A DNA stretch of 64,000 bases from Littorina saxatilis (taxonomy: Eukaryota; Mollusca; Gastropoda; Littorinimorpha; Littorinidae), in assembly GCF_037325665.1 (NCBI RefSeq), contig NC_090258.1, forward strand, positions 42,625,837 to 42,689,836, read 5' to 3'. This document shows positions 49,179 through 60,765 of the stretch, in pieces; the stretch's first letter is position 1; every line of letters starts with the position of its first letter. A model generated the notes under the pieces. It ran no database searches and had not been told where the DNA came from. It saw nothing but the letters and a program-made list of their open reading frames with translations. The position numbers and the translations under genes were made by a program.

Positions 49179-49911
49179 GTGAGTGTTACATAGTAAACGT
49201 TATCTGACAGAAAATAATGCTTTCAATGAGACAGTCAGTATCTGTTTACAAGTTGCTCTGAGCAGGACTGCAAAGCCTGAATCGATCATGCGAGTCAAAT
49301 AGCTCTGGTGCACTCCGAATCATTCGCCGCCTTGATAGAGATCATTCAGTACTGGTAGTACTTAGTCCGATTATCTTGGACATGTTTGTTGCCTGTTGGT
49401 GATCCTTTCAAATATATGTCTCTGAAGTTGCACTTTTACTCCCTTACGTATATGCATTGTCATGTCACTGATCGATCACTTGGAACAGTAAACGTGCGCT
49501 TTGCGTGCAAGACGGAGTTCGAAGCAGTCACATATTTCACCGAACATGAGAGAGCTCTGAAAATCGTGTTTATTCTCAGAGTAACCCAAAAGAGAAGACA
49601 TACTTATCCCACTGAACAGTCCCACTGAACAGTGTCGAGGAAATCATTGTCTTGTGCATTTGTTGTGTGTGTGTGTGTGCCTGTGCCTTTGTGTGTTCTC
49701 AGACTTGTGTATGCATGATCACTGTGTGTGTGTGCGCGCGTGTGTGTGTGTGTGTGTGTGTGCGTGCGCATGCAGGGGAGTATGTCAAACTCAAGTGAGC
49801 TTTTCTTGAAGTTGATGATGATTGAAGTTTGATACAATAACTCATTAACTGTAACTGTAAGGTGGATTGATGAATAGTGTATCCTTTTCATGAATTTGTC
49901 TTTATTTCCAG

Positions 49912-50138
49912 GCTATGGAAGTTTCATGTTCAAAACAACAACAGAGCTGCCCCTGCAAGAGAAAAGGTGCGGAGGCAGGATAGGGAGAGGAATTAGCAGT
50001 CTCTATGTGTGGGCAGATGAAGAGGAAAGGACTGGTCTAAGTCCTCTCAAACTGAAATTGGTTTGCTGGGGAAGAAGGCTGATCCAAAAAACAACACCGC
50101 CCTCCAAGTCCAACCCTCCTCTAAACTCAATAATTCCA
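49912..50138 (+). pseudogene. Exon-like block, unrecognised product
   Basis: Bounded by TTATTTCCAG and CCA/gtaagta. One frame is open (YGSFMFKTTTELPLQEKRCG then GRIGRGISSLYVWADEEE) but is not the frame that either neighbouring exon would supply. It is probably a decayed exon of the gene ending at 51824. Confidence 0.35.
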
Positions 50139-50426
50139 GTAAGTACCTTTTTATTCTGCAAGATTTGTTAGGTGGATGACTTTGTTGCAGGGTATATTAA
50201 ATAATGACAAAAAGTGAGGTTTGCAGGTCTCAGTCGCAAATTATATTACTGGTGCCTATTGTTTGTTGCTATTCTAGTGAATGTGTATACATATATTTAT
50301 TTCCTATTTTCAGAAGATAATGACAAATAATTAAAATTGTGTGCACTTAAATGTCACTACACACAACCTTTTAGTGTCTCATAAAGGGAAATACATATGA
50401 ACAGTCCCCACAATTGGGGTGCTGTA

Positions 50427-50601
50427 CCATGAAACCCCTCTTTTAAAAACCTTTACAATTCAAGATCTCCCCTATTTTAAGACCTTGTGTTTCAGATGTT
50501 TAGGTCATAACCTGTGCAAATTTACCTTCATTGTAAGACTTCTTGCTTTTTAAGACCTTATTTTCTCAGATTTTGGGGGGTCGTAAAAGGGGGTTCCACT
50601 G
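50427..50601. mobile_element. CAGTGGAACC MITE (copy 2)
   Basis: It runs from CCATGAAACCCCTCTTTTAA to AAAAGGGGGTTCCACTG, with TA at both edges. It is a relative of 2731-2907. Confidence 0.7.
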
Positions 50602-51535
50602 TATTCTAAAATATGAATTCTTGTTTACTGTTTAAACTACACCCATTTGCTCTTTGTAAATGAAGGATATTTTTCAGATTGATTATTTCTGCCTCCATAC
50701 TGATCTTTATAATATATGACACATTGGCGAGCAGATTCCATGATCATGCTAAAAATGTAGGAAGTCATAATTATGATGTTTAGGTTTTAGAATTGTGTAT
50801 GCCTTGCAGTTCAAATTCATGTCTGCCTTCCTGTTCAATTGTTTAAAAATCAAGACAATCCCTGAGACACATTTTCCAACCACATGTCACACAGCAGTTC
50901 TGCTTGAAACATCAGAATCGAATAGTATACCAAACAGGCCTTTATGCGGTTTAGCACTTGACTACTGCTGCTTCAATACCACTTGTGCAGAAAAAAAATT
51001 AGAGATACAGTGGAGCCCTTCTTTTAAGATATTACAAACTCAATTAAAGATCAAAACTTGACTAAATGTAAAAAGCAATACGTGTTAGAATGGAGGTTAT
51101 AAACAGAAATCTGAGAAAGTAATGTCTAAAAAGACAAATGTTTAGAAAAAAAAGGCGGGGGGGGGGGGGGGGGGGAGTTGGCAAACTTAGGTTTTACTGT
51201 TCAATGCATGGGTAAACTGGGCATTCATTCCAAGTACCTAAAGATGTGTAACTGGCACTTTTGCTCATCGGTAGTACTGGAACACAATTTTACACAGTGC
51301 GTCAGAATGCCTCTGGAAAGCCTATGCCTACAAGTAAATCCCCCGCCCCCCCCCACCACACACACACACATCTTTTACTCACACCCGCACCCCATTACAT
51401 AGATGAATAGATTACAAATACTATTCTTTTACTTTTTATTTTCACACTTTTTCTTGCATTTGGTTCATGTTTATTATTTGAAGTTTGATTCTGAATCAAG
51501 CGTCTTTAGTGATGGATGGTTTTCTGTGTATGCTC
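50602..51535. other. No gene; poly-G run and plain sequence
   Basis: An 18-bp-class G run lies near 51158 and a short C-rich/(CA) tract near 51343. No coding block before 51539 was recognised. Confidence 0.4.
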
Positions 51536-51538
51536 CAG

Positions 51539-51824
51539 GACTTCAAGGCACGGGTGCTTGATGACAGCAGGCTCCCACTGGCCCACACACAGAGAAGAGA
51601 TTGGAGGTGCCCTCGCCCTGGAAGAAGAAGAGGATGGGAATATCAATAAAACAAAACGATACGCAACATTCACACAGCTTACATTGTGGACATACATATT
51701 TGGCTATTTGGGTGAAGGTGTAAGAGCCGCCATACATGTGCAGTTGCTGTGTATGGGTCATAGGAATGACAATTTAGATCCAACTGGCCAGAACACTGAC
51801 TTTCGTCCTAGTCGCTTGTATTGA
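51539..51824 (+). pseudogene. P2X7-intracellular-domain-like terminal exon
   Basis: The frame reads TSRHGCLMTAGSHWPTHREE, NKTKRYATFTQLTLWTYIFG, YLGEGVRAAIHVQLLCMGHR then DPTGQNTDFRPSRLY and stops. This matches the end of the zinc-containing P2X7 intracellular domain family, abundant in invertebrates: R..AY.Q..LW..G.LG...R..IPSC.V..IR...PDP.GQY.GF.PSRL. The conserved IPSCCV stretch is degraded (IHVQLLC). The frame does not connect cleanly to the upstream block. A decayed cargo or hitchhiking gene is likely. Confidence 0.6.
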
Positions 51825-52637
51825 AGTACATTGTGGTGTTATATGAAGTACATTTGGTTGGGGGTTGGTGTAACCATACTCTGTATTTACCACCGTTCTG
51901 AATTTGTGTATGTTTTATCTCTCAAACTCAAAGCACATTGTTTTTTGATTTTTCTATGTACCTTAAACTACTTTTTCAGCACCCGCAGTACCTAGTTAAC
52001 GCCCATCCTCCAACATTTGGATCAGTGTCGTCAACATATGTTGTGTGTATGTGTGTTTTTTAAATGATGTGCACAGTTCTGCACCCTGTAGTGACATTGT
52101 CATTCTAGGGAATGCTGAAAGACAACTATAATGTTTATTTAATACTCTGGTCACTGGAGTATCTGGATAGCCCTGTGAAAAGAAGATGGAGATGAGAGAG
52201 CGTCTTCGGAAGTTGAAGAGGTCTGATTTTAGTGATTTAAGGGAGCATGTGAAACGACCAGTGTTTGGTTACGCCATTTCCTATGGATTGGATCAGTATC
52301 AATGACTGACTGACTGACTATTCACTTTGTGGTTTTTAGGATGTGTGTTTATTCACTCTCAGTGAATTTTTTGTTGGGTTTTTAGTGTTTTTTTCTTCTG
52401 TTTAGACACTTGCATATCAGGCGAAAGATACTTACAGGGTGACTAATTGTGCACAGATACATCTCCTATTAAAATGTTCACACCAAGATACCAAATATCA
52501 CCATTTCTAACGAGGAACTGATCCTGCACAGGCACAGTACCTAGTAAACGCCCCACCCCCTACTTTGGGCAAAATCTGTGCATAAAGCGGATGGACAATT
52601 AAAAGGCAGTTTACAGTACTAATATTTTTCCTCATTA
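51825..52637. other. No recognised gene; a 39-codon frame only
   Basis: A short frame near 52183-52302 (MEMRERLRKLKRSDFSDLRE...) is basic and unassigned. Nothing else was seen. Confidence 0.3.
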
Positions 52638-54092
52638 CATTTAGTCAAGTTTTGACTAAATGTTTTAACGTAGACGGGGGAATGGAGACGAGGGTCATGG
52701 TGTATGTGCGTGTGTGTGTGTGTGTGTCTGTCTGTGTGTGTAGAGCGATTCAGACTGAACTACTGGACCGATCTTTATGAAATTTTACATGAGAGTTCCT
52801 GGGTATGATATCCCCGAACGTTTTTTTTTCATTTTTTTGATAAATGTCTTTGATGACGTCATATCCGGCTTTTCGTGAAAGTTGAGGCGGCACTGTCACG
52901 CCCTCATTTTTCAACCAAATTGGTTGAAATTTTGGTCAAGTAATCTTCGACGAATCCCGGACTTCGGTATTGCATTTCAGCTTGGTGGCTTAAAAATTAA
53001 TTAATGACTTTGGTCATTAAAAATCTGAAAATTGTAAAAAAAAAAAAAAATTTTTTAAAACGATCCAAATTTACATTCATCTTATTCTCCATCATTTGCT
53101 GATTCCAAAAACATATAAATATGTTATATTTGGATTAAAAACACGCTCTGAAAATTAAATATATAAAAATTAATATGAAAGTCCTGTTCCCCCTTGCTAA
53201 AGAAACTTCATTGGCTCCCTGTAGAGCTGAGAATCCAATATAAGTGCTGCTGTATCTGCTACAAAATAATATCTGGCTCAGCCCCATCCTACCTGTCTGA
53301 CCTGTTCACACTCTATACACCCTCACGATCCCTCCGCTCCTCTGTAGACACTAGAATATTCCGTCTATCTTCTTTTAGTCGCAAACAGCACGGCCAGAGA
53401 GCCTTCTCCCACTCTGCTGCCGCTGCGTGGAACTCTCTCCCTTACTCTATCCGACACTGCCAAACATTCTGTTCCTTCAAATCAAACCTTAAAACACACT
53501 TCTTCACCCAGTATTTTGATTAATTTTATTTCAACATGGTGCATTTTTGAATCAGGTGTTTGAATGTTTGAATGTTTTGCCTGTGTTAGTATGCTTGCAG
53601 ATTGTATTGATGTAGTGTTTGAGTTTCGTTGTTCACTTGTGTGCTGAATGCTGCTGCACATGCTTTTGCTTTGCTTTGTATGTATTATGTATGTTTGTCA
53701 TTGTAAAGCGCTTTGAGAATGTAAAGCGCTCTATAAATCTCCCATATTATTATTATTATTATTATTATTAAAATTAAATTTTCGAAATCAATTTAAAAAC
53801 ACTTTTATCTTATTCCTTGTCGGTTCCTGATTCCAAAAACATATAGATATGATATGTTTGGATTAAGAACACGCTCAGAAAGTTAAAACAAAGAGAGGTA
53901 CAGAAAAGCGTGCTATCCTTCTGAGCGCAACTGCTACCCCGCTCTTCTTGTCAATTTCACTGTCTTTGCCGTGAGCGGGTGACTGACGATGCTACGAGTA
54001 TGCGGTCTTGCTGCGTTGCATTGCGTTCAGTTTCATTCTGTGAGTTTGACAGCTACTTGACTAAATGTTGTATTTTCGCCTTACGCGACTTG
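52638..54092 (+). mobile_element. TTTAGTCAAG repeat family copy, split by a LINE end
   Basis: It begins CATTTAGTCAAGTTTTGACT and ends TTCGCCTTACGCGACTTG. The order matches the copy at 35392, except that 53178-53770 is a LINE fragment between AAAAATTAATATG and AAATTAAATTTTCG. Confidence 0.85.
53178..53770 (+). mobile_element. CR1/L2-group LINE 3' end nested in the repeat
   Basis: The frame 53194-53523 carries LKKLHWLPVELRIQYKCCC, ISGSAPSYLSDL, RSLRSSVDTRIF, GQRAFSHSAAAAWNSLP and SFKSNLKTHFF, the usual LINE ORF2 C-terminus. The 3' UTR ends in an AGCGCTTT...AAAGCGCT hairpin (53707-53730) and an (ATT)n tail. It is heavily 5'-truncated, and the remaining frame has no stops, so it is fairly young. 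Confidence 0.85.
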
Positions 54093-54486
54093 TTTTAATT
54101 TCTAGTCTCAGTATAGTTTCGTGTAGGTATTGGGATAATTGGAGTTACAGGTATATATACATGTGATTTCACTTGCAATTCTTTGCATAAAATAAACTCA
54201 AATGAGCAGACATAAAGGTGCACCTACAATTATTGTGACTGTTGCTGTAAAACAATTTCCTTGGTAGATGGAGGGCATTGTGGGGACCAGATGTGTAGAC
54301 CGTGGGATTAGATAGACTTGGGGGTTCTGGCTTGTAGAAAACTTCCCTGCTGCTCCGCCTTTTGGGGACGAACTTTGTGTTCAGTGATGTGTGCATAGGA
54401 CTTTGCAACGTCAACCTCCACTGCAAACCATCTTTGTATTGTAGACACTATATTGTACCTGCAGAGAAAGATCACTTTTAGCTGTG

Positions 54487-54627
54487 CAGTGGAACCCTCA
54501 TTTACAGCCCCCCCCCCCCCCTTCTTTAAGATCCTGTTTTTTTGGATTTTATGTTTATAATCTCTGTAAATTTACTCCCCCTGTTTAAGACGTAGCTGAT
54601 TTTCTCAGCATTTTACAAGTTCCACTG
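54487..54627. mobile_element. CAGTGGAACC MITE (copy 3)
   Basis: It begins CAGTGGAACCCTCATTTA and ends ACAAGTTCCACTG next to TA. The interior has a C run. Confidence 0.65.
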
Positions 54628-55197
54628 TAGTATTTCCCTCTGCAGCATTATTGTCAGTCAAAAGGGATACACAATCTGGCACAAAGAACAGCTGACATGA
54701 ACAATAAAGTCTGGGGAAGGGTCCTGAAAGTATCTTGATTAATGCGTTGAATTGACAGGTCTAGTAAACCTTGTGCAGAACAAATATGTGTTGAAGAGTG
54801 CTCATTGACATGTTGCAGCAAGCCAAGCCATAATTATACCCTGTTGAAGTAATACAAATCATGGGTGTGGGTTATATTAATTCACATCTTTTATATGATT
54901 GAAATGCATAATTCGAAGACTTGTTTCTGAAAATGTGTACATTTGCATTTAAGATCTACATGGAATAAAACTGACACTGTTCTCGACAATTGAGTATGTT
55001 TTTGTGTGCGCATGTTGCTTAGTTTATTGATAATAATTGACTTTGGGTCAAGTTGTAACCACGAGTTTTGTAGCAAAGGTGCAATGATAAAAATAGACAG
55101 AAGATAATCAGATAATAAGACACTGGGCTGCAAATTGCTTTCAATTGTCATTGTATTTATCTGTAAAATCATCATGGTTTCCATGGCATGTATAATG

Positions 55198-55371
55198 CAG
55201 TGGAACCCCCCTTTTAAGACCCCAAATTTAAAACTCCCTCCTTTTTAAAACCTTGTTTTCTCACATTTTCTGTTCATAACTTCTGTAAAATTACCCCCAT
55301 TTTAAGACTCATTCCTTTTTAAGACTTGATTTTCTCAGATTGTTTGAGGTCTTAAAAGGGGGGTGCCACTG
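55198..55371. mobile_element. CAGTGGAACC MITE (copy 4, best preserved)
   Basis: CAGTGGAACCCCCCTTTTAA at the left and TTAAAAGGGGGGTGCCACTG at the right are near-perfect inverted ends; 174 bp. Confidence 0.8.
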
Positions 55372-56382
55372 TCGTTATAATGCATCTTCAGAAATTGAAG
55401 ACACATGCTGCAGTTTTGTTATAACCATGAAGAAGAAAAATACTGTTTACAGTGTCTTATCCTCTAACTACATCTTTTTAAAGACTCCATAACTTTTAAT
55501 CACTCAGTCAACAATTCCTCTCTGTATGGCTGCAGTTCAAGTAAACCAGAAATGGTAAACCATTGCCACACTCAAGGAATTGGTTCCTGGCAACTTATGT
55601 CGGGTGCGCAGCCTGAGAGAGACACGACAGAGATAGTTGCTCAAGATAAAAGATAAGCTTGACTTACACCAAAATTATGAACATTTAAACTCACCTTACT
55701 GATCTTTTTGTCTGAAATATGTTATGCCATTATTGCCACACATTGCAAGAATGTTTGATGTCCGGGTGCTTGGTCCCTGAAAATGTCAGAAAATTGTTAT
55801 AGTAATTATAGCAACATCTAAAACCACTAAGTGTAAACCAAAGGCTGGCCAATTACATAGTTCTACAGCAACATCAGTTCTGAACATGAAGCTTTGAACA
55901 TGCACAGCGACACTTAAAATGGCAGTCAAAAAAGAAAGGATGAATGAAATTCTGCCACATTTAGTGTTTGCTTCAATGAACACTGAGGAAGAATGTGTTC
56001 TTCATTAAAAGTAACCCTTTCACAAAGCTTCACCAATAAACTTCAATCATAGTTCTTACTGGACAGAAAAACTCATACCACTGACAATATAAAATGTCAG
56101 TTATAAATAACATGTTCTGTTGCACAACCTCCAAAGACTGCAAAGAAACAACTGCCCATAAACTGATAAAGCGTTAAAATATCAGTATCACGTGTGCTGA
56201 CTGACCCTACTTTTTTCCATCTACAATTTTTTTTTTTAGGGGGATTACTCACAGACTGGCTACTCTGTCATTCTCTGTCTCATATACAGTGCACCACAGG
56301 AGCTTGTATTCAACCGCCGGTCGATCATTATTTACTTCTGCATGCTTACCCTTACTACGATGATCGACCGGCGTTTTGATAC
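55372..56382. other. No recognisable gene
   Basis: A short inverted pair, CGCCGGTCGATCAT near 56313 and ATGATCGACCGGCG near 56360, forms a hairpin. Nothing else was identified. Confidence 0.4.
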
Positions 56383-56530
56383 AACCCAGCTAGCAAGCTT
56401 TCGTCGGCCGACTGACGATTTCAGTCGGGTGACGTCGTCATATGTCGTGTGTCGTCGTCCGTTGTCGCGCCGATACCGTTTGACTGTGTATAAATGTACG
56501 TAATAAACCCCGACATCGGCCCGACGCAAT
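56383..56530. repeat. Partial relative of the foldback element at 60766
   Basis: CCCAGCTAGCAAG, GTCGGCCGACTG, GTGACGTCGTCATATG and GACATCGGCCCGACG parallel the CG-rich foldback element, but without its second arm. Confidence 0.5.
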
Positions 56531-57159
56531 GTTGCTGTCGATAAAATTATGCAGAGTTACGGGAGATAACAAATTGATGATCATTATTTTAACATTTGTT
56601 ACGTCCCCTGTTCAAGCGTCGGTCCAGCAACGGCGTGACATTATGAGACTGACCATGCAAATGCGAAACTAAATTATTCATATTTGTTGACTTTTTCACA
56701 TAGGAGTAGGATAATTAATTGTAAGTTTTATTTGCATATTTGCAATCAAATACAGCATGAGCTCAAATCATGAGTTTTACATTTTAAAAATACGCCATCA
56801 TTTACTTGAAATATTCAAATAGCTTTCCTTACGGTAAACAAGATTGAGTGTGCAAATGGCTGCTGCTTTCCCGCGTGAGCGAATTTTATTTGTTTTCTTA
56901 GTTCAAGTTAATATCGAAAGAAGAGACATTTTTGGGAATGTTGGACAGCACATTGATGATATGTTATCCGAGACGAATGTCGCCTCGGGATCTCAATCTG
57001 AGTGCTGGTCCCAGTGCCACGTGGTGGCGGTGAGAATAGTTGTGTAGCCAGTGAGTCAGGCTCTTGGCAATGACAATCAGATTCAGACGTCAACTCGAGG
57101 ACAACCGACGGATGGAGCGAGTAAGTGATTTCGGTTTTTTTTTGGCTCTCAATGTTAGT

Positions 57160-57867
57160 TTTGCTGTTACAGTGAGGGGGGGGGGGGGGGGAGTACATAC
57201 TGCTGTATCTTATTCTGTATATGTAGATGTAGGTGTGTTTTGTCCTGTTACAGTGGGGGAGGGGGGTGTTGTACACACTGCTGTAAATATAGATGTAGGT
57301 GTGTTTTGTCTTGTTACAGTGGGGGGGGGGGGGGGGTGTGTGTGTACATACTGCTGTAGATGTAGGTGTGTATTGTCCTGTTACAGGGGGGGGGGGGGGT
57401 AACATACTTCTGTAGCTGTAGGGGGAGGGGGGTACATACTGCAGTAGTTGTTGGTGATTTTTGCACTGTTACACTGGGGGGGGGGGGGGGGGGGGGTGGA
57501 GTACATACTGCTGAATCTGTAGCTGTAAGTGTGGTTTGCACTGTTACACTTGGGGGGGGGGGGGGTGTACATACTGATGTATCTGTAGCTGTAGGTGTGA
57601 CGTGTATTGCATTGTAACACTTGGGGTGGGGGGGGGGGGTGTACATACTGATCTATCTGTAGCTGGTGGTGTGTTTTGCACTGTTACACACTTGGGGGGG
57701 GGGGGGTGTACATACTAACTGCTGAATCTGTAGCTGTATGTGTGTTCTGCACAGTGACACTGGGGGGGGGGGGGGGGGGAGGGGGTTGTACATACTGCTG
57801 AATCTGTAGCTGTAGGTGTGTTTTGTACTGTTACACTTGGGGGGGGGGGGGTGTGCATACTGATGTA
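57160..57867. repeat. Poly-G minisatellite, left part
   Basis: Irregular units of about 60-75 bp: G run (9-19 bp), GTACATACTGCTGTA, CTGTAGCTGTAGGTGTG, TTTTG.ACTGTTACA. It continues at 59950-60765 after the inserted palindrome array. Confidence 0.95.
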
Positions 57868-59949
57868 TATGCTTGGCGCTGGTGGACAATATTCACTTTT
57901 TTGGCCAAAACACACACTTTTTTGGCCAAAAACGTACATTATTGGCCAAAAAGTGTGTTTTTGGCCAAAAACATGTTTTGGCCAAAACTTTTAAGTGCAA
58001 AGTTTTGGCCAAAAAAATATTTGGCCAAATCTAAAACATTTGGCCAAATCTTCACTTTTTTGGCCAAATGTTTTAGATTTGGCCAAATCTTTTTTTGGCC
58101 AAAACTTTTGCATTGAAAGTTTTGGCCAAAAAATAGTTTTGGCCAAAACTTCATTTTTTGGCCAAATCTTTGAGTACCCCTTGGCGCTGATAGACAATAT
58201 TCATTTTTTTGGCCAAAAACGCCAGTTTTGGCCAAAAAAGCAAAGTTTTGGCCAAAAAAGTATACTTTTGGCCAAAAACGCCAGTTTTGGCCAAAAACGC
58301 CAGTTTTGGCCAAAAACGCCAGTTTTGGCCAAAACCGCCAGTTTTGGCCAAAAAATTATAGTTTTGGCCAAAAAAGTGAAAATTGTCCACCGTGGACAAT
58401 ATTCACTTTTTTTGCCCAAAACACACTTTTTTGGCCAAAACTGGCGTTTTTGGCCAAAAAAGCAAAGTTTTGGCCAAAAACGCCAGTTTTGGCCAAAACC
58501 GCCAGTTTTGGCCAAAACCACCAGTTTTGGCCAAAAAAGCAAAGTTTTGGCCAAAAAAGTATAGTTTTGGCCAAAAACGCCAGTTTTGGCCAAAAACGCA
58601 AGTTTTGGCCAAAACCACCAGTTTTGGCAAAAAAAGTGTGTTTTTGGCCAAAATAGTGAATATTGTCCACCAGCGCCAAGCTGCTTGGCGCTGGTGGACA
58701 ATATTCACTTTTTTTGCCAAAAACACACTTTTTTGGCCAAAAACGTACATTTTTGGCCAAAAAAGCAAAGTTTTGGCCAAAAAAGTATAGTTTCGGCCAA
58801 AAACGCCAGTTTTGGCCAAAACCGCCAGTTTTGGCCAAAACCGCCAGTTTTGGCCAAAACCGCCAGTTTTGGCCAAAACCGCCAGTTTTGGCCAAAAAAG
58901 TGAATATTGTTCACCAGCGCCAAGCTGCTTGGCGCTGGTGGACAATATTCACTTTTTTTGCCAAAAACACACTTTTTTGGCCAAAACTGGTGGTTTTGGC
59001 CAAAAAAGCAAAGTTTTGGCAAAAAAAGTATAGTTTTGGCCAAAAACGCCAGTTTTGGCCAAAAAACGCCAGTTTTGGCAAAGACCACCAGTTTTGGCAA
59101 AAAAAGTGTGTTTTTGGCCAAAATAGTGAATATTGTCCACCAGCGCCAAGCTGCTTGGCGCTGGTGGACAATATTCACTTTTTTTGCCAAAAACACACTT
59201 TTTTGGCCAAAAACGTACATTTTTGGCCAAAAAAGCAAAGTTTTGGCCCAAAAAGTATAGTTTCGGCCAAAAACGCCAGTTTTGGCCAAAACCGCCAGTT
59301 TTGGCCAAAACCGCCAGTTTTGGCCAAAACCGCCAGTTTTGGACAAAACCGCCAGCTTTGGCCAAAACCGCCAGTTTTGGCCAAAACCGCCAGTTTTGGC
59401 AAAAAAAGTGCGTTTTTGGCCAAAAAAGTGAATATTGTTCACCAGCGCCAAGCTGCTTGGCGCTGGTGGACAATATTCACTTATTTTGCCAAAAACACAC
59501 TTTTTTGGCCAAAACTGGCGGTATTGGCCAAAAAAGCAAAGTTTTGGCCAAAAAAGCAAAGTTTTGGCCAAAAAGAGATTTGGCCAAAAAAGTGAATATT
59601 GTCCACCAGCGCCAGCAAATACAAAAGATTTTGCCAAAAAAAGATTTGGCCAAACAAAAAAGATTTGGCCAAAAAGTGAAGATTTGGCCAAATCTTTTTT
59701 GTTTGGCCAAATCTTTTTTTGGCCAAATCTTTTTGTGGCAGAAGTTTGGCCAAATCTCCCGTTTTAGCTAACATAAACAGTTTTGGCCAAAACTTTTACA
59801 TAGAAAGTTTTGGCCCCAAAAAAGTTATAGCCAAATCTATTTTATTTGGCCAAATGTGTGGGTTGTTTTGGCCAAATCTTTGTCTTTTTTGGCCAAAACT
59901 GGCGGTTTTTGCCAAAAAAAGTGAATATTGTCCACCAGCGCCAAGCATA
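57868..59949. repeat. Array of TTTTGGCCAAAA palindromes inside a TIR-bounded element
   Basis: The whole block starts TATGCTTGGCGCTGGTGGAC and ends with its exact reverse, GTCCACCAGCGCCAAGCATA, with TA at each edge. It sits inside the poly-G minisatellite. The interior is a close-packed series (on the order of 90-100, not counted exactly) of self-complementary TTTTGGCCAAAA cores. Most are separated by 5-8 bp of a few recurring spacers (CGCCAG, CCGCCAG, AGCAAAG, AGTATAG). The ends recur inside as back-to-back pairs (CAGCGCCAAGCTGCTTGGCGCTG near 58680, 58920, 59150 and 59455), so several modules are concatenated. It is open in many frames on both strands because the core lacks stop codons. Confidence 0.9.
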
Positions 59950-60765
59950 GATGTAACTAGCTGAAGCTGTAGGTGTGTTATGTTCTGTTACAGTAGGGGG
60001 AGGGGGGAGGGGGGTGAACATACTGCTGTTTTTGTAGCTGTTGGTGTGTTTTGCACACAGGGGGGGGGGGGGGGGGGGGATTGGGGTTGTATACTGCTGT
60101 ATCTGTAGCTCTAGGTGTGTTTTGCGCTCTACACGAGGGAAGGGGGTGGAGTGTTGCATGTTTGGTACTGTTACAGTGGTGGCAGCGGGGGGAGGGGGAT
60201 GTACATAATTCTGAATCTGTAGCTGTAAATGAGTTTTGTACTGTTACAGTGGTGGGGGGGGGGGGGGGGGGGTTGGGGGTTGTACATACTGCTGTAGCTG
60301 TAGGTGTGTTTTGCACTGTTACTAAAGGGGAGGGGAGGTGTACATACTGCTGTAGCTGTAGCTGTAAGTAATTTTTGCACTGTTACACTTGGGGGGTTGT
60401 ATATACTGCTGAAACTGTTGCTGTAGGTGTGTTTTATACTGTAATACTGAGGGGGGGGGGGGGGTGTATACGGCTGTATCTGTAGCTGTAGGTGTGTTTT
60501 GTACTGTTACAGTGAGGGCGGTACGCGGTAGGGGCGGGGGGTTCTACATACTGCTGTATCTCTAGCTGGTGATTTGTTTTGCACTGTTACACTGGGGGGG
60601 GGGGGGTTGTACACACTGCTGTATCTGTAGGTTTGTTTGCAACTGTAACACTGGGGGGAGGGGGGGTTATACTGCTGTAGCTGTAGCTGTAAGTGAATTT
60701 TGCACTGTTACACTTGGGGGGGGGGGGGGGTGGTGGTGGTACATACTGCTGTATCTGTAGCTGCA
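59950..60765. repeat. Poly-G minisatellite, right part
   Basis: The same irregular unit as 57160-57867, with G runs up to about 19 bp. Confidence 0.95.

Noticed and set aside
57868-59949. Regular short repeats with variable spacers, like a CRISPR array
   Set aside because: Spacers are 5-8 bp and drawn from a few recurring words, the repeat is a bare palindrome, and the genome is eukaryotic.
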